Shown: in pieces, positions 10,981-23,900 of the stretch
Numbering within the stretch: the stretch's first letter is position 1
Layout: the number at the start of each line of letters is the position of its first letter
DNA from: Synanceia verrucosa
Lineage: Eukaryota; Chordata; Actinopteri; Perciformes; Synanceiidae
DNA: 64,000 bases
Direction of reading: 5' to 3'
NCBI GenBank assembly: GCA_029721515.1
Contig: CM056551.1
Span: 30,623,937 to 30,687,936 of the forward strand
Translations under genes and position numbers: made by a program
Notes under the pieces: generated by a model
What the model saw: the letters and a program-made list of their open reading frames with translations, nothing else
Told to the model about the DNA's origin: nothing
Database searches by the model: none

Positions 10981-13900
10981 CTATATAAAGACAGTGATAT
11001 TGCACATTAATAAATCAAAGTATTTCACATGTACTGTATACGGTACAGGAGAGTTGCAGCAGTCTGTCAACAGGACTGTAATCCTCGATAAAGTCTGCAG
11101 ACGAGACTGACAATGAGACGTTTTGAGGCAGAAGTTTGTGGTAGTGAGATGAATCTCTGTCATAAAGAGTATTTATGGCGTCTGGAGGCACAGGTGTGGT
11201 CGCTAAATGAGATGGGAGAAGGTGTTTGTTTGGTGTCGAGCTAGCGAGGAGGAGGAGGAGGTGTCTGCCCTGACAAGGTGTGAGCTGGCGTCCACACAAA
11301 AACCACCGCCCACAGGCATGGCCCCGCCTCTTTCCCACCAGGTCGCCTTTCTTCAGGAATGAGACATGTCCTGCAGGCTGAGACATATAATCTGGGCCTG
11401 TCAGGGCCTTTATCAGACAGGATCTGCTGGAGCGCCGGGCCTTTCTCTGCTGTCCCCTCAGGCTGCAGGATACCTGCACAGGCATTCCTTGGACACATCC
11501 CCGTCCCAGGAGGCGTATCACCTGTCTTTTATGGCAGCGCTGCCCCGAGATGACGAGCAGAGGTGGGGTTTAAGGTTGCTCCTCTGCTTTGTCCTGATTG
11601 AAAACCAAGATGGCAGCATGGCCTTCAGTTTGGAGGGCTTCTTTGTCCCCAGAGTCCCTAAATGTCAGAATGCTGATCAACAGAAAAGTTATGTTTGTGC
11701 CTGGTTTTGTCAGATAAATGCGACTTGATGGGGCAGCAGGATGTCAGGAAAACATGCGATATGATTAAAAAAAAGACCCACTTCAGTACCCAGAATTCAT
11801 TTCTTCCTGCTAACATGTTTCCTCTGATCAGTGGATGTCTGCTGGACTGAACTTTAGCAGCTTAGCTTTAGCTAGCCTTAGCTTCCTGGAGCTCTTCATG
11901 TAGAGCTTTGTGGTTGTGTTGTCGGTTGCCATGGAGATCAGTGGTGTTCAGCATGACTTCATAGCGCCTGTGCTGCAACACCTCTTCTCTCTGGTGTCCA
12001 GAATATTTCAAAATAAGAGCCATGCTGTTCTTTTTAGTTCTTCTATCATCATTTTTTGTGTTACTTCCTCTTCCTTCAGCATCATGAACGTTAACTTCAC
12101 GTCATTTCCTGTCTCTCTACCGTCTCAGTCACTATTATGCATGGGGGGGGCTGATTGATCCATCTGATTGGTAAATTTTATTGACATGCACACTGTAAAT
12201 ACCTGTCACACTGAATACCATTTATCACAGTTCAAACTGTGTTTTTCAGTGTGATATGACACAACTTTATTTTATTTTTTAATGAATGTGTTTGGTATGT
12301 TTTTCCTGTTGTTTTTTTTTGTAAAACAATAACTTTTAAAAATTCCTGGACAACAACAATAATTATATTTTATCATTTATATTAAAGATCCTGCTCATAC
12401 TGGTAGGTTAAGCATTACAGAAACAGTAAAACAGGGCAGATACAGTGGGTGGAGGGATAATAAATCTGTTAAGCTCTGTACGTCTCGATAACGGTGACTT
12501 TTACATATATGGTGCTCCACAACATGACCTGCTGAAGGAGATGAGATCAGGTTTCTTGTGGACCCTGGAGGCTGCTTCAGTCCACCAGAGGGAGTCCTCA
12601 GGTGTTTTAGCTCGTCTCTGAAAGCGACCAGATAAAAGCAGCATGAATCAAAGCAGCAGCAGCAGCGTCGCCGTGCACAGAACTCTAATCATATCAGCCG
12701 GCCCTGAGCCATATGTCTTTGTACTCTCTTTAATTGAATGGAGGCCTGGGATGAGATTGGCTGACATACCTTCCTTCACTTAGAGAGTACTCTGGGACGC
12801 TTGTTTTCTTGGCTCAGCCTGGTCTGAGATCCTAAAGGTGTCCTCCATCCTGAGCTTTCATTTCACAGGTTTTATCAGCACTAATGAACCTGCCTTTATT
12901 GTCTAATATGAGATAATTGTGAGTTTTATTGGTGTGTTTATGGACCCGGTGTTGCTTATTGAAGACAGACTCGTCAAACGTGACGGGTCGGGCTTGTTGT
13001 GACAAACACTTTAGCTTATTGAATGCTCTTTGTCACGTGTGAAGGCGTTATTATTTGAGTCAGACTGAGTTACTGGCATCTACCAGCCTCAGGAAGACAC
13101 ATGAAGATTAAGTTAATGATTTAATGCCTCAGATTGTGTGTTTATTTGGGACCTCATCGCCCTCCGTTAATCACTTTGTGTAAAGAAGGAGGGGAGGGGG
13201 GCGCAGACATGCCTCCAGCAGCGTGGTATCTATAACATGTGTGTACACGTCCGACTGAAGCCTCAACACCTTTGTGACTCCCGTATGAAACCGCCTGCAG
13301 CAGCGGGGATTTTCCCTGAAAAGCACTGAGGTGAAACACATTTTCTCCTCCTATCTGGTTAGTCCTGCTTCCTGTGCAGCCAGGAGGTAAAGCGTGAAAG
13401 CCAAACAGAGAGGTCTTTTCAGGCCTCAGAGTGGGACGTGGGTCTGGAGCTGCACGAACAGAGCTGGTGTTGTGACGTCGAGGTGAAACTCAGAGAGCAG
13501 AGGATGTAATGAGACGGTGAAAGCCTGGCTCTGAAGACAGGAACACTTTGTGATGTTTGATGACTCATTTTTGCCAGAGTCAGCAGAGCCAAGCGGTCCT
13601 GCTGGAGCTGAGCTCTGTGCTGCTTTTATAACTCCAAAAGTTGATATGAAACGTGACAATGTGCTCGACACGACAGAGGCAGCGCTGCTAGAAACTATAG
13701 ACTCCATCGATGGACGATGTGAGCCAAAGCTCATCTTATCACACTGTTATTTAATGCTATAAAAAGAGCCTCTCTGACTAAACAGTGTGAAAACTGCTGA
13801 GTCACTTCTTGGTCATCTCTTCAGTTTGTAAACAGACTATATTCATCATATGTGGAATATGATGAATGTCAATAAAACTGATTGTTTGTTCTCAGACAGT

Positions 13901-15504
13901 TCAGATAAATATTAAGTAAAAGTTAGTGATATCTGTTTTGTTGCGTTTGTACAAAAATGAATAAAGTTGGATACAAATTGGGGACTTCCTGGTTATTAAA
14001 GGAGAACGCTGCAGCTGCTAAACAGGTGGTGATGTGAAACAGATAAATAAGCAAAGATACGATGTTCAGTCACACAGTTAAAGACGACTGAAAATACCTC
14101 CTGTCCATCAGATATTTGTCATGTTGATGTTGTGAACCAGGTTCATTGAATTTAGCATCTGTGGTTTTGAAAATGACAGCTGGTGTCTTTTTCTTTTTTT
14201 GCACTTCATTTTTATAGAAATACAGAAACATACAACAAAACACGTTGAAACAAACTGTCCATTCATTTTGTTATTGCACTGCTGGAAATACATGTCACAT
14301 CGTTCTATAATGGTTCACACATCAGCTTGTGAGGCCACAAACACAATCCATTCGTTCAGTGTTGGAGAAATTTAGAAGGTCATTTCTGACCGGCGATCAA
14401 CTGCCAAAGGTTTGGGTTCTAACCATGTACTGCTGATCCGTTGTGTTTGTTCTAGAAAAGTCAGTGTTCTCCTTTAATGCAGGAAGCACTTCTTCATTTT
14501 TATCCATTTTTTATTTGTTTTTCTATGAATTAAACAAACAGGAGGATACCACTCAGTGAGCATTTAGAGGTTCTGCTCTCCGTTTCCTGTTGACACTCTG
14601 ATGCTAAGCTAACTAGCTGCAGATTTGTACCAGTCTGTAGTGTACAGGAGTGTGAGTGCTGTGCATTTAAAGTAAATAAGCGTGTTGAGTTGCTGTGTAA
14701 TTAAAAAGCATGCATTTATTTCACACAGTTCTGAACAGAGACCTGTGGTTTGGGTTCGTCTCCTGGCACAGAGGTGATTTTCAGATTCCTCTGCAGCGTC
14801 CAGGTTTCCTGCTGCTGTTTCTGCTCCTTGCCGTGCAATTATACCAACTCCCACCGGAGGTTTGGACTGGGTGGAGCTCACGCTGAGGATTTAACTGCTC
14901 CTCACCGAGCGTAACGTGAATGCACGAATCCACAAAAACAGCGAAGACGCACACAAACATCCTGCACTAAAGCAAATAAAGCCTAAAAATAGCTGTAGTT
15001 GAAGGCTGAGATAGACAGCAGAAAGTCGTCCTGTTGGAGCTGAAAGCTGAAAACTAAAAGTGATTAAAGTGTCTCAGCGCAGAGCGACGGAGGGATTTCT
15101 GCTCTCTGATGAACATCAAACTGTCCTGAGGCAAAAAGAAAAACATCCAACAGATTTCATCCATCAAGAGAATGCTTTTTCTTTCATTTCACAGCTAACA
15201 GCAGGCAGTGTGGGATTTAAACTAAAATAGCCTTCACCATGTGGTCATTTCTAGAGATTATTTATGCAGGGAACTTCTAGAAAACATGCTGTATGGAGCC
15301 GCGTCAGTAGAGGTCTGGATAATGATTTATATCCCTTCTTTTTCATAATTCAATAAATGAAAAGAGTGCAAAATTCAGTAAATGAGCAAATGTAAGTCAA
15401 GTCTATAGAAATAATGAACGAATCACTTTCATATCATTTTGACCATAAATATCGTCATATTGCCCAGCCCTTGTTAATTATCATGATATATATCGAGACA
15501 TGAA

Positions 15505-15720
15505 ATGAGCAGAGATGGAGGAAGTACTTCAGTACTTTTACTAGAGTAGAAGTACTAATATCACACTGTAAAAAGACTCCTGTAAAAGTCCTACATTCTA
15601 GACATTATTTAAGTAAAAGTACACAAGTATTAGGATCAAAATGTACTTAAAGTCCCAAAAGTAACTCATTATGCAGAGTAATATACTGAATATTATTTTA
15701 TTGGACTGTATTTTTGTTTC
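15505..15720 (+). repeat. Dispersed GTAAAAGTAC-type repeat
   Basis: Contains GGAAGTACTTCAGTACTTTT, AGTAGAAGTACTAAT and TTTAAGTAAAAGTACACAAG. This belongs to a very common teleost interspersed family of such phrases, here an intergenic fragment. Its class is not certain. Confidence 0.55.
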
Positions 15721-16614
15721 ATGGATACATTAATGTGTTTTATACTGAATAATCACTGAATGATACGTCATAATTTATTATTTTTTTATTATTTTTGTTC
15801 ATCAAAATCTGCAAAATGGCTAACAGATTAAGACTAATACTGATATGTGTAAATGACCTCCAATATATATCATGATAGAGGATTTTAGTCATGTCTCCCA
15901 GCTCTGTAAATTAATCCGTAAATGAATAGGTTATAGATAGACAGGTGGATAATATAGATGATCGATAGATACTATAGAAACTCCATCAACTCTGAGGGAA
16001 ATTCAGTAACCAGCAGTGCATTGTTAAAAAATACAGGAGATTATCAAAAAAAACAAACTGAAAGTATGTTCTAAAATAGAGTGAAAGGTTGCAGAAGTGT
16101 CCTTTTAAATGAATGTAAATAACAGCTGCTGTGTGTCACATGTTTAAAGCACAAACATGCTCCTGGTTTGTCTCAGCGTCTCTTTGCTTTGGGACAACAG
16201 ACTGGTTGTGAGGGACGGCTGGTGACACCTGGTACCAGTGCTGCGGACCTGGACCTGGACCTGGACCTGGACCACTCTAAGTGGTGGTCAACAGCTCCCT
16301 CTGGTGTCAGCAGTCTGAGTCACAGAGCTGAGAGGAAGACATTTTTACTGTTTCTTTACTGAGTTTCTCCATAGAAAGGAAAAAATCAAAATGAACTGAA
16401 TAAGTAACACAAAGACACAGAGTGGACTACATGAGAACATCCTCCTCTGGGATAAATCAAGCATGTCGTCCTCCTCTGTAATAGGTGTGTTGCTGACAGT
16501 AGATGACTGGACAACATGTTTTAACATTAAAAAACACACAGAATATGTTTACACGTGCATTATATTTAGAATATTTAGGATGTGTTTGTGTCTGAACCTG
16601 CTGGTTTGGAGAGA

Positions 16615-16860
16615 GCAGAGATGAGTTTCACTTTCATTATCAAGAGAAAGGAGAGAAAAGGTTTTATTTCTCTGCAGGATTCTCTCCATCTGCTCTTTTA
16701 ATAATAATAATGATCTGAGTCTGTCAGCAGCAACAAGAAGACCTTTTAGTGGAGCTAAACTGACTGCAGCTGGACTGAAATGATCACATCACAGCCTGTT
16801 TATCAGCTGCAGCTTCACTCAGTACTGTCCTCTACTAGACACTAAAACATGGGAAAACTT
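16615..16860 (+). repeat. Dispersed repeat family C, single-arm copy
   Basis: Contains CTGAGTCTGTCAGCAGCAAC, AAGAAGACCTTTTAGTGGAG and CTGGACTGAAATGATC, ending near GACACTAAAACATGGGA. The same order recurs at 31980-32200 in a chmp7 intron, where an inverted copy lies alongside. Confidence 0.7.
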
Positions 16861-17604
16861 GGTCCAAGAGTCTCAATGTCCTTTAACTAACACATTTACA
16901 GTTTTCTTTTTGTACAGACTGAACATGGAGATATTATGTATTATATGAGTTTCACTATCAGTTCAGTTTCTGAGTAAGTCACTGAAATATTTGAAATGTA
17001 GTTCAACAGATATCGCATCACCTACTGTACCTAATAATACGTCCCTCAACCCCACTTCAAAAGACAAGTCAGCTGTGTTCATATATCACATTTAATACAC
17101 GAGATAACTCAATGTGCTTCTATTCTATGTTGTATAATCTATTGTGTGTGTGTGTGTGTTCTCACTGCTCTTCTATTTAGAAACATTTTTATTGATCTAT
17201 ATTAGTCATTACACATTTTGAAGTTACATTTCTTTCCCTCCTTTCTTTTTATTATTTTTATGTAACACTTTATTCTACCTGTTTACTGATGCCGCTGCTT
17301 CTTATTTGTTTAGTTTTGTCTTTATTATGATGTTCATCTGTCCAGTTTGCTCCTGGAACTCTGGATATTTAACTGTTAGTGGGATGAATAAAAGATATGA
17401 TCTGATTTTAGCTTAAAGACATGGGCTGCTCAGATGATAGATAGATAGATATAGTTATGGAATGATAAGTAAACATGTACAGTATATATTTGTGTTCATC
17501 TTCATCATGAGAGGCAGTGTCTCTAAAATACAAATGTTCATGAAGTCTCAGATCTGGATGTGAGTTGAAGCTTTAAATTCAACGCTCACAGGTTTTTCCT
17601 TCCT

Positions 17605-17966
17605 CCTCTTCTGCTCTCAGGACTGCAGCAGCTCCACCATCACCCAGCCTCCTCCTCCTCCTGCTCCTCCTCCTCCTCCTCCTCCTGCTCCTCCTCCTGC
17701 TCCTCCGCTGCTCCTCGGGGGTTAATAATTCATCGTCAGCTGCCTACAGGTCGTAGTGCGGAGGAAGCCGCCTCGCTCGTCATTCCTGCAGTGTGAACGC
17801 TGGCAGAAGCTGCAGAGCTCCCCACCCACCGAGGACACACCGGAGGACTCCTCCTCCCCTCCTTTCCTTCCTCCCTTCCTCCTTACCGTCCCCTCAGCTC
17901 TTCGCTCAGAGCTGCTGAGCGTCTCCTCTCCACCAGCCTCTCGAGGAAACTTCTCAAAGCCCCAGG
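17605..17966 (+). promoter_or_regulatory. lgi3: Putative lgi3 promoter / 5' UTR with CTC-triplet tract
   Basis: A pyrimidine-rich (CTC/CTG)n tract spans about 17620-17712 and is followed by TTAATAATTCATC, then GC-richer sequence up to the ATG at 17967. No TATA box or transcription start can be fixed. The assignment rests on position only. Confidence 0.35.
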
Positions 17967-20900
17967 ATGCCGTGGCTCGGATGGAGATGGACCAGGCTGG
18001 TCTGCCTGTCTCTGCTGTGTCTCTGCCTGGCGAGGGAGTCGAACGCCAGACGAGCCTCCAAGACGCCTCGCTGCCCGGCGACCTGCTCCTGCACCAAAGA
18101 CAGCGCCTTCTGTGTGGACACCAAGGCCATCCCCAAGAGCTTCCCCCCTGGCATCATCTCACTGTGAGTGTCTTTACCCCTTTAAAAATCTGAGTCAGCT
18201 TTATATCAACATAAAGTACAAGAAATAATGAACTATGAGATAAATAAACTGACAGCCCTACTTAGACTTAGACTGTGTGTATTTGTGTGCAGGTAAAATA
18301 AATAAATGTATGTGCAGCATGGTAGATCATTTATGGTATTATCACAGAGAAAAAGCTCTGTTCATGAGCAGGCCGGTGCAGATCACTGCTCGTCTTTTTA
18401 ATTAGACAAAAAGTGACTGTCAGTGTCGCCAGATGATGTTTTCTTGAAGCAGCGTTTTTTTGCATTCAAGCAGCTTTTCTCAAAGAGAGGCATCTCCTGG
18501 TGGTTCGAGGGTCCATCAAATATCACGTTTTAAAGCCCAACACGTTTTCAGCAACAGTCTACAAATACAGCGCTCTGCGAACTGTCGTGACCATCAGATA
18601 TTTCTAACTCCATACAGTGCAGGTGTCGTTCCAGAGATTAAAGCTGTGATGTCAGGAGGGGAAAGGACTGGAGCTGCGACAAAGAGGGACAACAGATAAA
18701 GATGAAATTACTGTTTCAAACAGCAACTTATCGATTGTATTTGCTTTGATTTGAGCTCTGAGAAACTGAGCCAGACGCAATGAAAAAGAATTCAGATTAA
18801 ACAAACTATGGTTTGTGAAAGCACCTTATACCAGGCAACAATACAAAATAATAATAATAATAATAATGTGACTCTTTCTCACTGAGTTCAGGAATGACAA
18901 GAAATGATAGTATAATAATAGTGAACTTTAAAGCAGTAAATTATGAAATTCCTGGATAATAATGATGTTTTATCATTATAGATTTTGATTAAAGAGCTCG
19001 TTCATGCTGGTGGATTAACTGTTACAGGCTCATTCTGTAAATATTCTATTAGTTAGTTTAGGACAGCGGTAAACACCTGTCACTTAGTGGAGGATAATAA
19101 ATCTGTTCTGATCTGAATATTTATGCTGAACTTACCTGAGGGAACACAGCAGCTCAGTGGAGCTCCAGATCAGCATTAACAATAGATCCTCACTGCAGAA
19201 GCTAGAAATGGAGCACAGGTCCTGAAGTTTGTCCCCCGTCAGGTGACTTCCACCCCTGTGGTTTGAACGATCTGTGGAGGTGTCCTCATTTCACAGCAGG
19301 AACCTGTGCGTCCTAGTTTTTAAATGTTTAATGTTTGATATGACCACAGCGTCAAACAGTCGGTGTCTTTGTTCTTCGACAGGACGATGGTGAACGCAGC
19401 CTTCACCACCGTCCCAGAGGGAGCCTTCTCACACCTCCACCTGCTGCAGTTCCTGTGAGTAACCCTCGACAACCAGCCTCAACATCCCATAAACATCACA
19501 AACACTTAATGCAGCAGGGTCACTATGGCACATTCAAACTGAAGATAAGCAGGAACATTATTTCTGTCAGCTCTCGTGACGTTGAAGCACAGAAACTGAA
19601 CAGATAAAATAAAGTGACGCAACATTTTAAAACTTTCTGAGTCATTCTACCCGTCCAAAAGAAATGAACTTAAACTAGCAATAACTAACCAGAGAAGGTC
19701 TAAGCAAAGAACTTTTCTCCTGAAGCAAAACTATTTACTATTAATAGAAAAATGAAAATGAAAATAAACTAAACCTTTCTATAAAAAGAAAATAATTCTG
19801 ACTAATCAAACTGTGGTTTGTGAAACACCTTAAAAGTCACCTTTAACGGTGAGATGTAGCATTACTACATAACAATAATAATAATAACCTGTCATAAAAT
19901 CTGGTTCGCTCTGACTCTTTCATAGTTATTAGATGTTGTTATATTTTGTGCGTTTATAGAATAAATGTAGGTTTTGCTCTGAAGTAGAAGTACACAGTAG
20001 GTAGTATACAGTTGAGCTGCATGTTTTAATTACTTATTTGTTAGTTATTTCAGGATCCAATGAGCACCTTTTAAACTAACTGAAAATTCAAAATGATTAT
20101 AAGCTTCCCTCCAACAGAGCACCTTCACAACCTTTATTATTCAGATGTTTTTTTTTATTGGTATGTGTAGCAAACAATCATCCAGACAAACAAGCAGAGA
20201 AAAAAGGAACAATAATTCTAATAACAAAATGCAAATTATTATTGTTATTGTTCTTCTTATTATTATTATGATTATTATTATCAATAGTGATCTTAATTAT
20301 CATCATCGTACAATAATAATAAAATAATACAGACAAATGGCACTATTATTAATAATAATTATAATACAATAATAAGATTAATAATAATATAAACAACAAA
20401 ATAAGAATAAATAAATAAAGACATATATATGCACATTTACTGATAATACTAATCAGGAGTTATGGTGCAGTACTATGTGTAAAAATACAGCTGTACAATA
20501 GAGAGAATATGAATAACTGTAAATAAATAACCGTGCAAAATCTGCATATCTATAACTCAAATTTAACTAAGAATAAGTGTACAAACTGAATCTGTAATAA
20601 CTGTAAATAGTACACACTATAATTAGTTTTATGTTGACTATTTATGTTTTCATACTACTGCTGGAAAAGTGGAGCAGCTGTTGTTGTCTTTATTGAAATA
20701 TCACAACAATGAAAGCTTTTGATCTTCTCTGATAATCAGTGACACATAAATAGAGTAGAACTTTACTTATGATGAAAAGTGTGGAAACAGTGAGGGACAC
20801 CCAAGCAGTGAGCAGCAGTGTCTGATGGTGTCTCAGTATCAGCCTCTGGATCTCTGACAAAGAGATGTTTATCCAGCATCACATGCAGGCCTGAGCGTGT

Positions 20901-23900
20901 CGTCACGTCGCTGCAGATGAGCTTTATGTGCTGTCAATGCATCTGTTTCTCTACGTTAGCCCAGACACAGATAGCGATAGCTCGGCTTCAGCTGAGCATG
21001 TTCTCCTGTATTTTTATCAGTGGTCTGCAGAGACGGGAAACATGTTTTCACTGGTTCAGTGAAAAAAGGATGAAACTATATATTAATTTGAAATCATGAT
21101 TAATTGCATTAAGTGAATTGTGATTAATAATTTTTACTGTTTAAAATTATCTTATTGATCATTTGCCAGCAGTTTGTGTGGTAGCTTTTCAAAATAAAAC
21201 CAACCACTATTGCTGAAGTGTATTACCGTTGTTCTTTGATTTTAATGCTGATTTAAATACCACCTGATCATCATCGCCTCTCTTCTGCAGGCTCTTGAAC
21301 TCCAACACGTTCACCATGATAGCAGATGATGCCTTCGCTGGCCTGTCTCACCTGCAGTACCTGTAAGTGTCGCTCTTTCATTTAAATATAAAATAAAATG
21401 TAGGGCTACGATTAATCATATTTCAAGTTTTTAAGATCGTATTAACAATGCAAATCAACTACTGCCAGTGTATGTTGACTGGGAATGAGATGAATCAAAG
21501 AAAGTTACTTCATGAACTTGACTTTTAGATTTATTTCAGATCCAAAGGAGGTTCAACATAATGTCTACCTGGAAGTCCTTGTGCATATTACACTTGATGA
21601 GCCTTCTGGGAGTTTTTCAAAATAAAATGAACCATTCAGAAGCATATCATTGCACGACTGGCAGCATCTGAGAGACAAAATAAAAGCATGAGATTAAAAA
21701 AAAGAAAAAATAATGCGTTACTTAAATTTAATTGGGATTAATTCATTAGTCAAGCTGCCAGCCTGAGTAAAAATTACTTATACTACTGTACAAAACTATA
21801 GTTTACAAAACAACATACTTTCTATTACAAACTTTTTGTTTGTTGTTACATTTGGTGTAAATGTAAAGAAAAAGTCATTTCAACTGGAAACATACCTCTG
21901 AAGTGTCAGGAAAGCGGCAAAATTTTGTTTAGCTACAGTTAGGCTAGCTAAAGTTACACTAGCTAAAGTTACGCTAGCTAAAGTTATGCTAGCTAAAGTT
22001 ATACTAGCTAAAGTTATGCTAGCTAAAGTTATGCTAGCTAAAGTTATACTAGCTAAAGTGACGCTAGCTAAAGTTATACTAGCTAAAGTTATACTAGCTA
22101 AAGTTATACTAGCTAAAGTGACGCTAGCTAAAGTTACACTGGCTAAAGTTACACTAGCTAAAGTTACGCTAGCTAAAGTTACACTAGCTAAAGTTATACT
22201 AGCTAAAGTGATACTAGCTAAAGTTATGCTAGCTAAAGTTATACTAGCTAAAGTTACACTGGCTAAAGTTACACTAGCTAAAGTTACGCTAGCTAAAGTT
22301 ACACTAGCTAAAGTTATACTAGCTAAAGTGATACTAGCTAAAGTTATACTAGCTAAAGTTATACTAGCTAAAGTTACACTGGCTAAAGTTACACTAGCTA
22401 AAGTTACGCTAGCTAAAGTTACACTAGCTAAAGTTATACTAGCTAAAGTTATGCTAGCTAAAGTTATACTAGCTAAAGTTACGCTAGCTAAAGTTACGCT
22501 AGCTAAAGTTACACTAGCTAAAGTGACGCTAGCTAAAGTTATACTAGCTAAAGTGACGCCAGCTAAAGTTATACTAGCTAAAGTTATACTAGCTTAAGTT
22601 ACGCTCACTAAAGTTATACTACCTAAAGTTATACTAGCTAAAGTTATACTAGCTAAAGTGACGCTAGCTAAAGTTCTGCTAGCTAAAGTTATACTAGCTA
22701 AAGTTATACTAGCTTAAGTTACGCTCACTAAAGTTGTACTACCTAAAGTTATACTAGCTAAAGTTATACTAGCTAAAGTTATACTAGCTAAAGTTCTGCT
22801 AGCTAAAGTTATACTAGCTAAAGTTATACTAGCTTAAGTTACGCTCACTAAAGTTATACTACCTAAAGTTATACTAGCTAAAGTTATACTAGCTAAAGTT
22901 ATACTAGCTAAAGTTATACTAGCTAAAGTTCTGCTAGCTAAAGTTATACTAGCTAAAGTTATACTAGCTAAAGCATTGACCTCATAGTTTGGACTCAGCA
23001 GTGTGGAGAAGTGATGCCAATAGTAAGTGCAGAATAAATGGTGGCAGGACAGCCTCTGCAGAGCTGAATATGCCTTTCTGTGAATTGATGGGCTTTATAA
23101 AGTGGTTAGCTGATGGCTCCACTGCTGCGTCCTGCTGTGAATGCCAATAAAGCCTCACTTTAATATCATATATTTAATATATCCACCTCCAAAGAGTCTG
23201 CTCACACTGCATGTCCTCGAATATCAACAGATTAAAACCCAGACAGGGTCAGATGATGCTGACACACTCTGTGTCTCAATTTAATCATGAAATTAGCTTT
23301 TACCACTGGGAGTCATTTGTTTATTTTCCTGTGCAGGTAGGTGCATTAGTAGATTAATTTATCATTAAACACAAAGCAAAGTCAGCTCGTCTCAGGCCTG
23401 ATGTTCATTACTGGCTCGGTTTGTCTCCTCAGCTTCATAGAGAATAACGACATCCAGACTGTCTCAAAGTTCACCCTCAGAGGACTCAAATCGCTGACTC
23501 ATCTGTAAGTATTCTGTCGAGCTAAGAAGACGCAGAAACCCTTGGACAATATCTGATGGAGATGAAGCATAGAGACATTTATTAGAAGGATAAAGATGAG
23601 GAACGAGATGAACCGTCTCATTTTCAGTGAACAGAAGATACGCTGCGATAAATAAAAGCTATTTCCATGCAGCCGCACATTTCAGATAAATCCATTAAAA
23701 TTATAATGAGAAACAGGAGCAAGTTGTTTCAAAACTGAACTGAAAAGCGATCAAAAGAGGTAACTGAGCTAAATGAACTGTTGTTCTGATTTGATGGAGC
23801 TTTAAAATGCTTTAAGCTGCTTTCACACAGGAGATTCTCTGCAGCATTTTAATGTTTTACTAAAGGTACGATACGTTAGCAGCAGCTCAAACAAGCTAAG

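Larger units (their letters stand above)
6320..17600. other. Intergenic region between fgfr1 and lgi3
   Basis: No convincing exon or RNA gene was found on either strand. Open frames here are short and lack family features or splice context. Contents are a 26-A run at 7936-7961, a triplicated block at 8.0-8.7 kb, retroelement tails and repeats at 9.56-9.96, 10.66-10.98, 15.5-15.7 and 16.6-16.9 kb, and a (GT)n at 17142. Stretches at 6.40-7.30, 11.36-11.55 and 12.65-13.10 kb have balanced base composition and AT-rich homeodomain-like sites, as many fish regulatory elements do. Confidence 0.6.

Noticed and set aside
21986..22597. 203-residue frame of LAKV-type 5-residue repeats
   Set aside because: Product of the 15-bp minisatellite inside an lgi3 intron.
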